Source: a virus
Length of the DNA: 24,822 bases
Virus record (IMG/VR): IMGVR_UViG_3300030101_002083
Coordinates: 3,041 to 27,862 of that record
Strand: one strand, 5' to 3'
Within the stretch, counting starts at the first letter, position 1, and each line of letters starts with the position of its first letter. Both the position numbers and the translations under genes were made by a program. Of the stretch, positions 1-8,154 are shown in pieces. The notes under the pieces were generated by a model that was not told the origin of the DNA, searched no databases, and worked only from the letters and a program-made list of their open reading frames with translations.

Positions 1-96
1 TTCAGCTTCAGCAAGGTAGCTAAAGGATATAGAAAAAGGACCAGCTGTATTATTACCAGTGTGACTAGTAAAGGAAGAGGAAGTGTTAGTTGCCAT
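1..96 (-). CDS. Tail fibre protein, N-terminal fragment (T7 gp17-like), cut by window edge
   Basis: The minus strand opens with ATG at 94-96 and runs open to the window edge for 32 codons. The peptide begins MATNTSSSFTSH and continues with AGPFSISFSYLAEAE. That FSISFxYLxEAE pattern near the start is typical of the T7 tail-fibre N-terminal domain, which anchors the fibre to the tail tube, so this is inferred to be the receptor-binding fibre gene. It sits directly after the gp16-like gene (stop at 99-101), the same gene order as T7 16-17. Only the anchor region is visible, so nothing can be said about receptor specificity. The alternative is another adhesin using the same anchor. Confidence 0.72.
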   Translation of the reverse strand, partial: MATNTSSSFTSHTGNNTAGPFSISFSYLAEAE

Positions 97-98
97 AA

Positions 99-3000
99 TT
101 AGTTAGATAGAGCCTTGATCTCTTCTACATATTTTGATTGTATATCACGTTTCTTGTTTATTTGATCTTGTTGTCTTTTGCTTCCTTGTCTTTTTATCCA
201 ATCATTTTCTCCTGCTTCAATAAATTGATTATTAATTTCTTGTAATTTAGTATGAATTTGGTCTACTCCTGTCACTTCATTTAATGCTCCGTTCTTTTTG
301 ACTAGTTCTATGTTTGCTTTGTAGTGTGGGCTTTTGAGATATGTTTTCATAGCGTCATTAATATTTTGACCTGGATATAAAGGATGATTATTTGGAGCTT
401 TAATTGTATTAATAGTCTTTCTTAGCTCTGCATATTCTGTTGTTGTTAATCTAAATGGTTCTACTTGATTACTAGTTGCACTTCCAGTAATAACATCTGA
501 AGGTTCTCTAAGTTCTTTTCCTATAGTTGCTAATGCAGTAAAAATAGGATGATTTTTACTTTGACTTCTTTTTACAAAACTAAGTAAATCTGGACCTGGT
601 TTATCAGGATATAAAACAGGTTCATTAGTTATATGTTCTCTTTGGTAAGGAAGGTTGCCACCATATCCAGCAACAGTTTCTGTGTATTGGTTTAAAAGTT
701 TTCTTAATGCTCTTGCCGCATCATCTTCTTCATTTTTCTTTTCATTCCAAACATCACCTGCTCTAACTTTTGTGTCTCGTTTTTGACGGAATTTTAAGGC
801 ATCAACTTCTTCTTTTGGAACACCAGCCATATCTAATAAATCACCTGGAAGTCTTTTTGCATATCTGGCAAAGTTCCCATAAGGAACTCTAGAAGCAAGT
901 TGTCTAGACCAGAAATTTTCTCTTGATTCTCCTCCTCTTTCATCAGTAAGAGCTTTCATAGCATCGTCAATTTGCTGTAAGTAAGACCTATCAAAAAGGT
1001 TGCGAGTAAAAGCTCCTGTCCATCCAGTAGTAAATTCATCGTATTCGTCATCTGTAAGTACTCCACTAACTACAACAAAATCAGTCATTAAACCAATCCA
1101 AGTAGATAAAGGATCTAATCTTTCGTAAGAATAATATTTATATACTGGCTTTCCATCTTCACCAATTAAAGGTTGTCCAGCTTCATCCTTTTGTAAATAG
1201 CCAACACTATATGGCAACCAACCATTTTTAAGCATGTTTTTCCAAACTGCTCTTCCTTCTTCCTCTTTCCAGTCAGGGCCACCACCAGTAAGAATTACAG
1301 GAGGAACAAAGTTAGGATCTTGCTGCATTAAAACTCCTGCTCCTACTAATGATGCAACTGTTATTCCTAAATCTTGAGATACTTTTAATTGACCTCTAGC
1401 TTGATTTCTAACAATTGGATCAGTACTTTCTAAATCAACTTTAAGTTCTTTTAATGCTTGATTTATAACTGGTGTTCTTCTTAGTTGTCTTTTAATAATG
1501 TTGGTAGGTGCTCTAACAAATGAAAGCAATGTCCTTACCATTGGTATTTGACCAGCTGCACTATTAACTGCTTTTGCTGCTTTTCCAAAATGAAAATATC
1601 CATCATCTCGAATATTTTCTGTAAAAGTACTTCTCTTTGCAAATTCCTGAGATCTTTTTAAAATTCTTGCTGTAACTTTATCCTTTATTCCTTTACCACT
1701 ATTAGAAGCGTAATACTCAATAATTGCATCTAAATGACCTTTAATATAGTTGTCTAATTCTTTTCCTTTAAGTCCTAGTTTTGTTCCTTCCATATGACCT
1801 TGATAATGAACTGAGGCTATTAAGTTAGGAGCTTGAACCAGAGCATCAACAGATGTCATTAGCTGACTAGGAAATCTTATAACTTTTCCACTTCCGTCAT
1901 AAACTCTTGAAAGTATGTCTTTTCCTTCAGAAGATATAACAAATTTTTCTTGATAATCAGCTTTTACAGCACCTCTATTAATCCAGTTATCTGAAGTTTT
2001 AAATGACTCTTTAAAAGCTTTACGAGCAAAACTAGCATTAGAATGTAATGCAAATAAATGTCTAATAGCTGCATCTAATTCTGTTCTGCTACCTGCTCCT
2101 CTTATTAATTCATAAGAAGACATATAAGTTTCAAGAACACCTGAGATAAAGTTTATTTCGTTTGTAGTAGGAGCAGAAAGTAAAGCGTTAATTCCTATTT
2201 CATTAAAAATTCTATTACCCTTGTTAAACATAGATAAGGTTTTATGTAATAGTTTTGTTTCATATAAAGCAGATAACTTTTCTACATTTCCGTTTGTTCG
2301 CTTAATTGTATTAGTAAGTTTATTTAATTTAGTATAGTCACCTGTTTGTTTGCCTTCTTCAAAAGCTTTTAAAAGATTGTCTTTTAACTCTTCTAATTTT
2401 AAACTTTGTTCTGAATCTTTAATAGTAATATTAGTTTGACCAGTACGATTAAGTTTATATTTTTCAGCTGGAGTCATCTTTGCAAATTCTTCTGGGCTAA
2501 CACCTTGTGTTGGTATTTGCATTGACCTAAGACCACGCCCCTGTTCAGTTCTTAAAGGAATACCTAAACGTAACCATTCATCTATTTCACCAATAGATTC
2601 AATTATTTCATTAATATTTTGCTCTATTAGAACTGGATCTTTTGAAACATTAACAGCGTCAATTAGTTTTTGATTTATATCTGCTGTTTTTTGAGTAGAT
2701 AAAGTTACTGCTTCTGCTAAAGCATAATTAAGTTCATCAGTAGGAACTAAGCCATATATCTTTGCATACATTTGTGCATGACTTTTAAGTTTATTTGTAT
2801 TAGACAACATCCTTATTCCACCATCAATAGTGTCTTCTGTTGTTTTTACTGAAGAGAAAGCCCCTGAATCTTTTAACTGTTTAATTCTGTTAACAATAAA
2901 ATTAAATTGACCACTTGTATTACTAACTTGCTCTGGATTGACTTGATGAGGAGTTGTATCTGTACCTTCTAGTGGGCCTTTCTTTTTCTTTTTACCTGGT

Positions 3001-4703
3001 AAATCTGGTAAATCTTTAGTCGATCCTTCAAAATTATTACCTTCTTGTTGTACTTTAAATTCATTTCTTGCCTGTCTTATTTGTCCTGCCATGTCTTCAA
3101 TACCTTCTTCAAGGTACTCATCAAAATCAACTGGTGATTCTAATGGTCCTTTTCTTTGCTTAACTACATTCTTATTTTTAAGAAAGTCGTTATATATTCT
3201 TTGAGATTGTGGACCACCTAATTTAGCTTTAAGGCTGACAAATAAATCTCTAACAAACAAAGAAACTTCTTGTGTAATTCTTTTCCACGTCCCAGAAGGA
3301 GCAAGTTCTAAGTCGTCATCTAGTCTTTCAAGGGATATATCTTTTAAGTTTTCTGCAAAAAATTCATCTATATCTTTAAATCTATAGTTATCTGCTGTGT
3401 ATCCTGTGCCTTTTTTAAACATGTTAAGTTCATTTGTGTATCTTACAAGTTCTTTTTTAGATAAATTTTTATCTTTAATTTTCTTGTTTAAATTAGTAAG
3501 GTAGTTGCGTTTTTCAACTTGGAAATCTTTAGTTAATTTTGCTAAATCTTTTTTAGGTAAATATCTAGAAAGACTATGCCATAACTCATGGATCATAGTG
3601 TCAGTCAGTTGACCTTCATCTATAGTTTTTTGCCTTATTTGAATTAAGTTTGTAGCAAAGTTATAACGCCCTTGTGGACCTATCTTATTTGTTACTGATA
3701 TAGATACATCATCTAAACGATTTGCAAACTTATCTATAAATTTAACTGTATCTTCTGCCTCAATAGGATCAGCACCTTTAACTGGAAACTGTTTAAGTAT
3801 TCTTTTTTTAAGGTATTCAGCACCTCTTCTTTTTTTACCAATACCTCCTGTTTCTAAATCTTGAAATGGTTGAAGCTTTGTATTAATTAGTTGCTCATAA
3901 GTAGCTCCATCAACTATTTGGTCAATCAATCCATCTTCATCTGTATATCCAATATCACCTTCTCTTATTCCTCTAGCAATTTTTTTTGCTTCGTCACTAT
4001 CAGCATTTTTTAATAGTTCTTCTAACCTTGATTTATCTTCATTTGTTATAAGACTATCTATTTCTGCTGCTGATTTACCTTGAAATTTTTTAGAAAGTGA
4101 TCCAAGAAAATCTATTGATCCTTTAAAGCCAGTACCAAGGACAGTTCCCAATGTTGCTGAAGTACCAAGTTCTCCTGCTGTTGGTAATTTTTGTTCATCA
4201 ATAAGTGTTCTACCTGTAGTTTCTGTTGTTGCTGTAGCAGCACCTTGAAGACCTGCACCAGTTAAACCTTTAACACCTTTACCAGTAGATCCAAATGGGA
4301 TCATCTGGGTAAATCCAGCCATTATTGCTTCTCCTTGGCTGATATTTTTTTCTCCTCTAATCTTTTGTGCAGCTAAGTTTGAAGTATATCCAGAACCAAA
4401 ATTAATAACTCCATAAGCCACTCTAGAACCAGGGACAGGAGCTACAAGTAATGGTGCTGTTAAATAATCTGTTGTTATTCCAGTGCCTATCTCAAGACCT
4501 AAACCACCTACTTGTTTAAATGCTTGTTCCGTAATACTTGGTTCTTTAATATATTTCTCTTCCTCATCATTCAAATAGAAGTTATTGATTGGATCTAAAT
4601 TATTTTCCCCTGTCATTAGTTCATCTCTTCTTAAAACAGGTGTTGGTGGATTATCAGAAACAGTGTTCTCTTCCTTCTTAATCATTAAATTTGAATCAGT
4701 CAT
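99..4703 (-). CDS. Giant internal virion (ejection) protein, T7 gp16 position, with HELWH metallopeptidase motif
   Basis: A 1534-aa protein in the position and size range of T7 gp16 (about 1318 aa), the ejected core protein that helps form the DNA conduit across the cell envelope. A Gly/Ala-rich hydrophobic stretch lies near residues 65-160. HELWH is at residues 372-376, followed by EFFAE around residues 447-451; together they look like a gluzincin-type zinc site (two His plus a downstream Glu). The middle is long and helical, and the C-terminal third contains Pro/Gly/Trp-rich segments often seen in large phage-injected proteins. I see no lytic transglycosylase signature here, although T7 gp16 carries one at its N-terminus; in this phage it lies in the preceding gene. 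The gene starts 2 bp after that gene's stop. The ejection role rests on synteny and the protease on the motif only. Confidence 0.8.
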   Translation of the reverse strand: MTDSNLMIKKEENTVSDNPPTPVLRRDELMTGENNLDPINNFYLNDEEEKYIKEPSITEQAFKQVGGLGLEIGTGITTDYLTAPLLVAPVPGSRVAYGVINFGSGYTSNLAAQKIRGEKNISQGEAIMAGFTQMIPFGSTGKGVKGLTGAGLQGAATATTETTGRTLIDEQKLPTAGELGTSATLGTVLGTGFKGSIDFLGSLSKKFQGKSAAEIDSLITNEDKSRLEELLKNADSDEAKKIARGIREGDIGYTDEDGLIDQIVDGATYEQLINTKLQPFQDLETGGIGKKRRGAEYLKKRILKQFPVKGADPIEAEDTVKFIDKFANRLDDVSISVTNKIGPQGRYNFATNLIQIRQKTIDEGQLTDTMIHELWHSLSRYLPKKDLAKLTKDFQVEKRNYLTNLNKKIKDKNLSKKELVRYTNELNMFKKGTGYTADNYRFKDIDEFFAENLKDISLERLDDDLELAPSGTWKRITQEVSLFVRDLFVSLKAKLGGPQSQRIYNDFLKNKNVVKQRKGPLESPVDFDEYLEEGIEDMAGQIRQARNEFKVQQEGNNFEGSTKDLPDLPGKKKKKGPLEGTDTTPHQVNPEQVSNTSGQFNFIVNRIKQLKDSGAFSSVKTTEDTIDGGIRMLSNTNKLKSHAQMYAKIYGLVPTDELNYALAEAVTLSTQKTADINQKLIDAVNVSKDPVLIEQNINEIIESIGEIDEWLRLGIPLRTEQGRGLRSMQIPTQGVSPEEFAKMTPAEKYKLNRTGQTNITIKDSEQSLKLEELKDNLLKAFEEGKQTGDYTKLNKLTNTIKRTNGNVEKLSALYETKLLHKTLSMFNKGNRIFNEIGINALLSAPTTNEINFISGVLETYMSSYELIRGAGSRTELDAAIRHLFALHSNASFARKAFKESFKTSDNWINRGAVKADYQEKFVISSEGKDILSRVYDGSGKVIRFPSQLMTSVDALVQAPNLIASVHYQGHMEGTKLGLKGKELDNYIKGHLDAIIEYYASNSGKGIKDKVTARILKRSQEFAKRSTFTENIRDDGYFHFGKAAKAVNSAAGQIPMVRTLLSFVRAPTNIIKRQLRRTPVINQALKELKVDLESTDPIVRNQARGQLKVSQDLGITVASLVGAGVLMQQDPNFVPPVILTGGGPDWKEEEGRAVWKNMLKNGWLPYSVGYLQKDEAGQPLIGEDGKPVYKYYSYERLDPLSTWIGLMTDFVVVSGVLTDDEYDEFTTGWTGAFTRNLFDRSYLQQIDDAMKALTDERGGESRENFWSRQLASRVPYGNFARYAKRLPGDLLDMAGVPKEEVDALKFRQKRDTKVRAGDVWNEKKNEEDDAARALRKLLNQYTETVAGYGGNLPYQREHITNEPVLYPDKPGPDLLSFVKRSQSKNHPIFTALATIGKELREPSDVITGSATSNQVEPFRLTTTEYAELRKTINTIKAPNNHPLYPGQNINDAMKTYLKSPHYKANIELVKKNGALNEVTGVDQIHTKLQEINNQFIEAGENDWIKRQGSKRQQDQINKKRDIQSKYVEEIKALSN

Positions 4704-4705
4704 AA

Positions 4706-7144
4706 CTAATTAGTTTGTGGTAAAAAGTCTTTGTATTTTCCGCTGGTGTAAGTTGCCCAAGGTTTAAAACCAAAGGTATCAAAAATCATTTTGGCAGCCT
4801 TAGCATTTGTAAGAGGGTTATAAAGTTCTTCATTTGATTGTATTCCAAATTTTTGTCTTCGATCTGTTCCTAGCATATAACCAGGACTATCTTGCATATC
4901 AATCTGCCATAGACCTAATGAAAACTCATTCTTCTTTTCAGGGTCTAATCCTGACTGAACGGTATCAATACCTGCTCTACCACTAGATTCAGCTAATGCT
5001 ATGGCAGCAGCAATTCTAGCGTCTTCTGGTGAGAAGCCTACTTCTTGTGCAAGTCTTTCTAAAGAATTAAAGGTAAAAGGTTTAGTAACATCTATCTCTT
5101 CTAAAACACTTCTATTTGTTAATTGTTCAGCGGAGGCTGATCCCATCAAAAGATTTAAAACTGAATCAATAACACCTGTTGCTGATTCATCTAAATTCTC
5201 TTTTACATTATTTAATTGACTAACAAGTGTTTCCTTATCTTCTTCTTTTAAATTAGATGACTGATTAAAGAGCATTTCAAAAAAACCTTTTTCTTTATCA
5301 GAAGGTTCTTTTTCTTCTTTTATAGGTTCGCTATCTTCAGAAGTTATTTCATCTCTATTTAATTTAGGTCTAGGTGGACCTTCCTCTTTTTCAAAAACTG
5401 TTTCTACAAATTCTCCATCATAGATTTTTGTAGCATCTTCTTCTCCAAATCCATAGTCATCTACAAGTGCTTGTATTCCAGCTTGTCTTTCTATCTCTTC
5501 AGCCTTTTCCTCTTTTTGGTCTGTAGTAAGAAAAGTTCCTTTTGATTTATATGATTTATTATTAATTGCTTCTGCGTCTTGAAAATATTGTGCTTGTATG
5601 TCTCTAAATATATTTTCTCTTTCTTTTAAATCTGTAACACCCCTAAGTTCATCATCAATTCGTCTGTTGATATTAGTCTTTAAATCTATATAAGAATTTA
5701 GCGTGGCTCTATCATCTTTCTCAAATACATTAAAGTCTTCTCCTGTAGCTCCTAGTAATGCTCTTACATCACGGTGCATATCTTTAATTCTTAAATCAAA
5801 GTTTCCAATATTTCTTTTAGAAACACTATCTCTTGCTATTCTTGCTGATTCTTTATATCTTTTGTCATCTTCATCTGTAAATGTTTCACCTATTTGATCT
5901 TTTATATCATCTAGATCATTAAACATTCTTATGCGATCATTACCGTAATAACCAATTCCAACTTTGTAATTAAAGTCATCAAATAATTCATCTCTGTCAC
6001 CAGAATAAATTTCAATTTGCTTAAATAAAAACTCTCTTCTATTTGGATATTGCTTTAATAATTCATCTGCAATAGAATATTTATTAGGGTTTTCTGTAAT
6101 TCTTTTTATAATGTCAGATTCTTCAGCAGCTTCAACTTTGTTAGCTTCTCTTGCTGCTAATTTGTCTTGTGTTTCACCTAGTTCTACTTTAAATTCAAGA
6201 ATATCTTCTCCAAAAGAATCTACCAATAAACGCTGTTTATAAGTTCCATCTTTTTGTTTTTCTTTTGGTCCATGTTTTAGTTTTCCTATCATCTCTAAAT
6301 ATCTCATGGCTGCGTTATATCCATTACCACCTGCTTGTTCGTTAATTTCAAATATCCTTGAAGCTTGATTCTTTGCTATTTCTAATATGTCATCAGGTTT
6401 AACAGCATCACTTAGACCTAAGTTGACAGTTTGTTCTATAAAATCTTGAACATTTACAATTGCTTGATCTCCATTTCCATCTTCATATTCTTGAAAGTTA
6501 GTTAATAATGTTTCTGATAATTGTCCTTTTCTTCTATCTATTTTAAATTCATTGTGGTTTTTTATATGTTCTGCTGTAACTACTTCTATTGCTTTATCTT
6601 GATAAGGTTGAAAAAATTGATTGATATATTTAGGGCTTATTCCTTCTAATGTTTCTGACTTAAGAGCAAAAGATTCTTTTAAAAAACTTTGATACTGTGG
6701 TGAACTTGCATCAAAATGATGAATAGGTTTTGTAACTTCGTTGCCATTTTCTATGACAGTAAAAGTTTTAGATGAGTAAAGACTGCTCATCTCTCTACCA
6801 AAACTTTGACCTGTTAATTTTGCTTTAGTTCTTTCATATGCTCTTTGAGAAAAAATACTTCCACCAATTAATTGTCTAGCAGCTTCTTCACCATCTTTCT
6901 TTTTTATTATCTGACTAACTTTTTTTAAACCTTTTTCTTCTTCTTCTTCTCTTGCTATGTCTTCACCTATCGCTTGTTCATCTTCAATAGCATCATCTAA
7001 TTTAACCTTGATAAAATCATTAATACCTGGATTAACAGTTTTTAAAGCTCTTACTAATTGATCTAATCCATCAGTAGGAGCAACCGTACTAGGACGTACA
7101 AAAGTATCTACTGGTCTTGCTTGTGGCTGAAAACTAGAAGTCAT
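4706..7144 (-). CDS. Internal virion protein, T7 gp15 position, with C-terminal lytic transglycosylase-like domain
   Basis: An 812-aa protein, similar in length to T7 gp15 (747 aa), between the gp14-like and gp16-like genes. Residues 1-600 are charged and helical. Residues 600-665 are a Glu/Lys-rich low-complexity linker. The last 110 residues read as an SLT/lysozyme-like fold: AALAES-type helix with candidate catalytic Glu719 (IALAESSG), then GLWQID, then NPLTNAKAAKMIF, GFKPWATY and SGKY, the usual order in VirB1/SLT enzymes. It would cut peptidoglycan so that the core proteins and DNA can cross the wall. The start ATG overlaps the upstream stop as TAATG. The unusual point is the domain's place at the C-terminus of this gene rather than the N-terminus of the gp16-like protein. 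Confidence 0.82.
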   Translation of the reverse strand: MTSSFQPQARPVDTFVRPSTVAPTDGLDQLVRALKTVNPGINDFIKVKLDDAIEDEQAIGEDIAREEEEEKGLKKVSQIIKKKDGEEAARQLIGGSIFSQRAYERTKAKLTGQSFGREMSSLYSSKTFTVIENGNEVTKPIHHFDASSPQYQSFLKESFALKSETLEGISPKYINQFFQPYQDKAIEVVTAEHIKNHNEFKIDRRKGQLSETLLTNFQEYEDGNGDQAIVNVQDFIEQTVNLGLSDAVKPDDILEIAKNQASRIFEINEQAGGNGYNAAMRYLEMIGKLKHGPKEKQKDGTYKQRLLVDSFGEDILEFKVELGETQDKLAAREANKVEAAEESDIIKRITENPNKYSIADELLKQYPNRREFLFKQIEIYSGDRDELFDDFNYKVGIGYYGNDRIRMFNDLDDIKDQIGETFTDEDDKRYKESARIARDSVSKRNIGNFDLRIKDMHRDVRALLGATGEDFNVFEKDDRATLNSYIDLKTNINRRIDDELRGVTDLKERENIFRDIQAQYFQDAEAINNKSYKSKGTFLTTDQKEEKAEEIERQAGIQALVDDYGFGEEDATKIYDGEFVETVFEKEEGPPRPKLNRDEITSEDSEPIKEEKEPSDKEKGFFEMLFNQSSNLKEEDKETLVSQLNNVKENLDESATGVIDSVLNLLMGSASAEQLTNRSVLEEIDVTKPFTFNSLERLAQEVGFSPEDARIAAAIALAESSGRAGIDTVQSGLDPEKKNEFSLGLWQIDMQDSPGYMLGTDRRQKFGIQSNEELYNPLTNAKAAKMIFDTFGFKPWATYTSGKYKDFLPQTN

Positions 7145-7701
7145 TACGCTTTCTGATAAAGATTTGCATAGCTGGAAAGACCAGTACTGGCTGTTTGTGC
7201 AATGACATCTAACAAACCTCTTTGATTAGCCATTGCTTGATTTCTAGTATCTATTGCTTGATTAGTTCTACCATCTCTTTGTGCTTCTAATCCTTTGACA
7301 TCTCTTCCATATTGTTGTGTAGCTGACTGCATTGTTTGACTTAAAGCATCTTGCCAATTAGCTGCTTGTCTATCTGCATCAGCTAGTAATAAATCTATAG
7401 TCAAACCTGTTCTTTCACTAGCTCTTATTGCTCCTTGTGCTTGTAATCTTTTCTTGCCAACTTCCTGTCTTTCTTGTGCTGACTTCTGTCTCTCTTCTCT
7501 GAGTCTGGAAGCTAAACCTTCTTGCTGTATAGCAAAAGCTTTATTAGCTGATTCAGCTGCTCTTACTGCTGCTTGTCCTTGGTAACTAGCTATTCGATTA
7601 GCTTGCTGCATCTGCATAACTGATGTCACAGCAGATAAACCTAGTGAAGCATAAAATAGTGGAGCGGCTGCTCCTAAAGCTGGTAATGCTGCAACACACA
7701 T
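7144..7701 (-). CDS. Internal virion protein, T7 gp14-like
   Basis: A 185-aa protein close to the length of T7 gp14 (196 aa). It begins MCVAALPALGAAAP, an Ala-rich hydrophobic N-terminus like the MCWAAAIP start of T7 gp14. A long Gln/Ala/Arg-rich helical region follows, with a second weakly hydrophobic segment near the end. T7 gp14 is ejected and forms a channel in the outer membrane. Position (after tail tube B and gp13-like, before the gp15-like gene), length and composition all agree with that role. The start is directly after the upstream stop and the stop overlaps the next start. Confidence 0.8.
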   Translation of the reverse strand: MCVAALPALGAAAPLFYASLGLSAVTSVMQMQQANRIASYQGQAAVRAAESANKAFAIQQEGLASRLREERQKSAQERQEVGKKRLQAQGAIRASERTGLTIDLLLADADRQAANWQDALSQTMQSATQQYGRDVKGLEAQRDGRTNQAIDTRNQAMANQRGLLDVIAQTASTGLSSYANLYQKA

Positions 7702-8154
7702 TTAGGCAATCCTCACGAACTCATAAAATGGTTTATTCAAGTGACCATATTTAGGGTGCAAATTAATAAATGTAAACCCTAGAGCCTTTAACCATTTAAT
7801 AGCAGAAGTATTCTCTGCATACACATAATTATATAAGACCTCATAAGTTTTTAATAAGCTATCTACCCACTTTCTTCCTTCTCTTATTAATTGAATTCTA
7901 TAACTTCTCTTACTCATTAATTCATCAGTAGCAACCATCCATATAATTCCATTCTTTAATACACCACATAAACCCATTGGTTGATCATTATCTCCGGCAA
8001 TAGCTAAGTTTCTATCTGCTGCTAAATATGTAAGCTTTACTGCTTCTTCTGGTTGTTGACCTGTTTGATACCAAGCTTCTATTTTATCTAAAATTCTTAA
8101 GTGATTACATACATAATTTAAGTCAGATAAATTTGCTTTCCTTAAATACCCCAT
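7702..8154 (-). CDS. T7 gp13-like protein, GNAT-like fold, core assembly
   Basis: A 150-aa protein in the T7 gene 13 position (T7 gp13 is 138 aa and is needed for internal core assembly). The sequence has an acetyltransferase-like layout: an N-terminal MGYLRKANLSDL segment, a central strand around GLCGVLKNGIIWMVAT, and a C-terminal NTSAIKWLKALGF motif that resembles the N-x-x-A-x-x-x-x-x-x-LGF end of GNAT proteins. No clear acetyl-CoA loop (Q/RxxGxG/A) is visible, so catalysis is doubtful and a structural role is more likely. Its start overlaps the tail tube B stop (TAATG). Confidence 0.72.
   Translation of the reverse strand: MGYLRKANLSDLNYVCNHLRILDKIEAWYQTGQQPEEAVKLTYLAADRNLAIAGDNDQPMGLCGVLKNGIIWMVATDELMSKRSYRIQLIREGRKWVDSLLKTYEVLYNYVYAENTSAIKWLKALGFTFINLHPKYGHLNKPFYEFVRIA

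Noticed and set aside
5001-5219. Plus-strand ORF of 72 aa inside the gp15-like gene
   Set aside because: It is fully inside a confident minus-strand gene, has no ribosome binding site and has a composition expected from the reverse complement.
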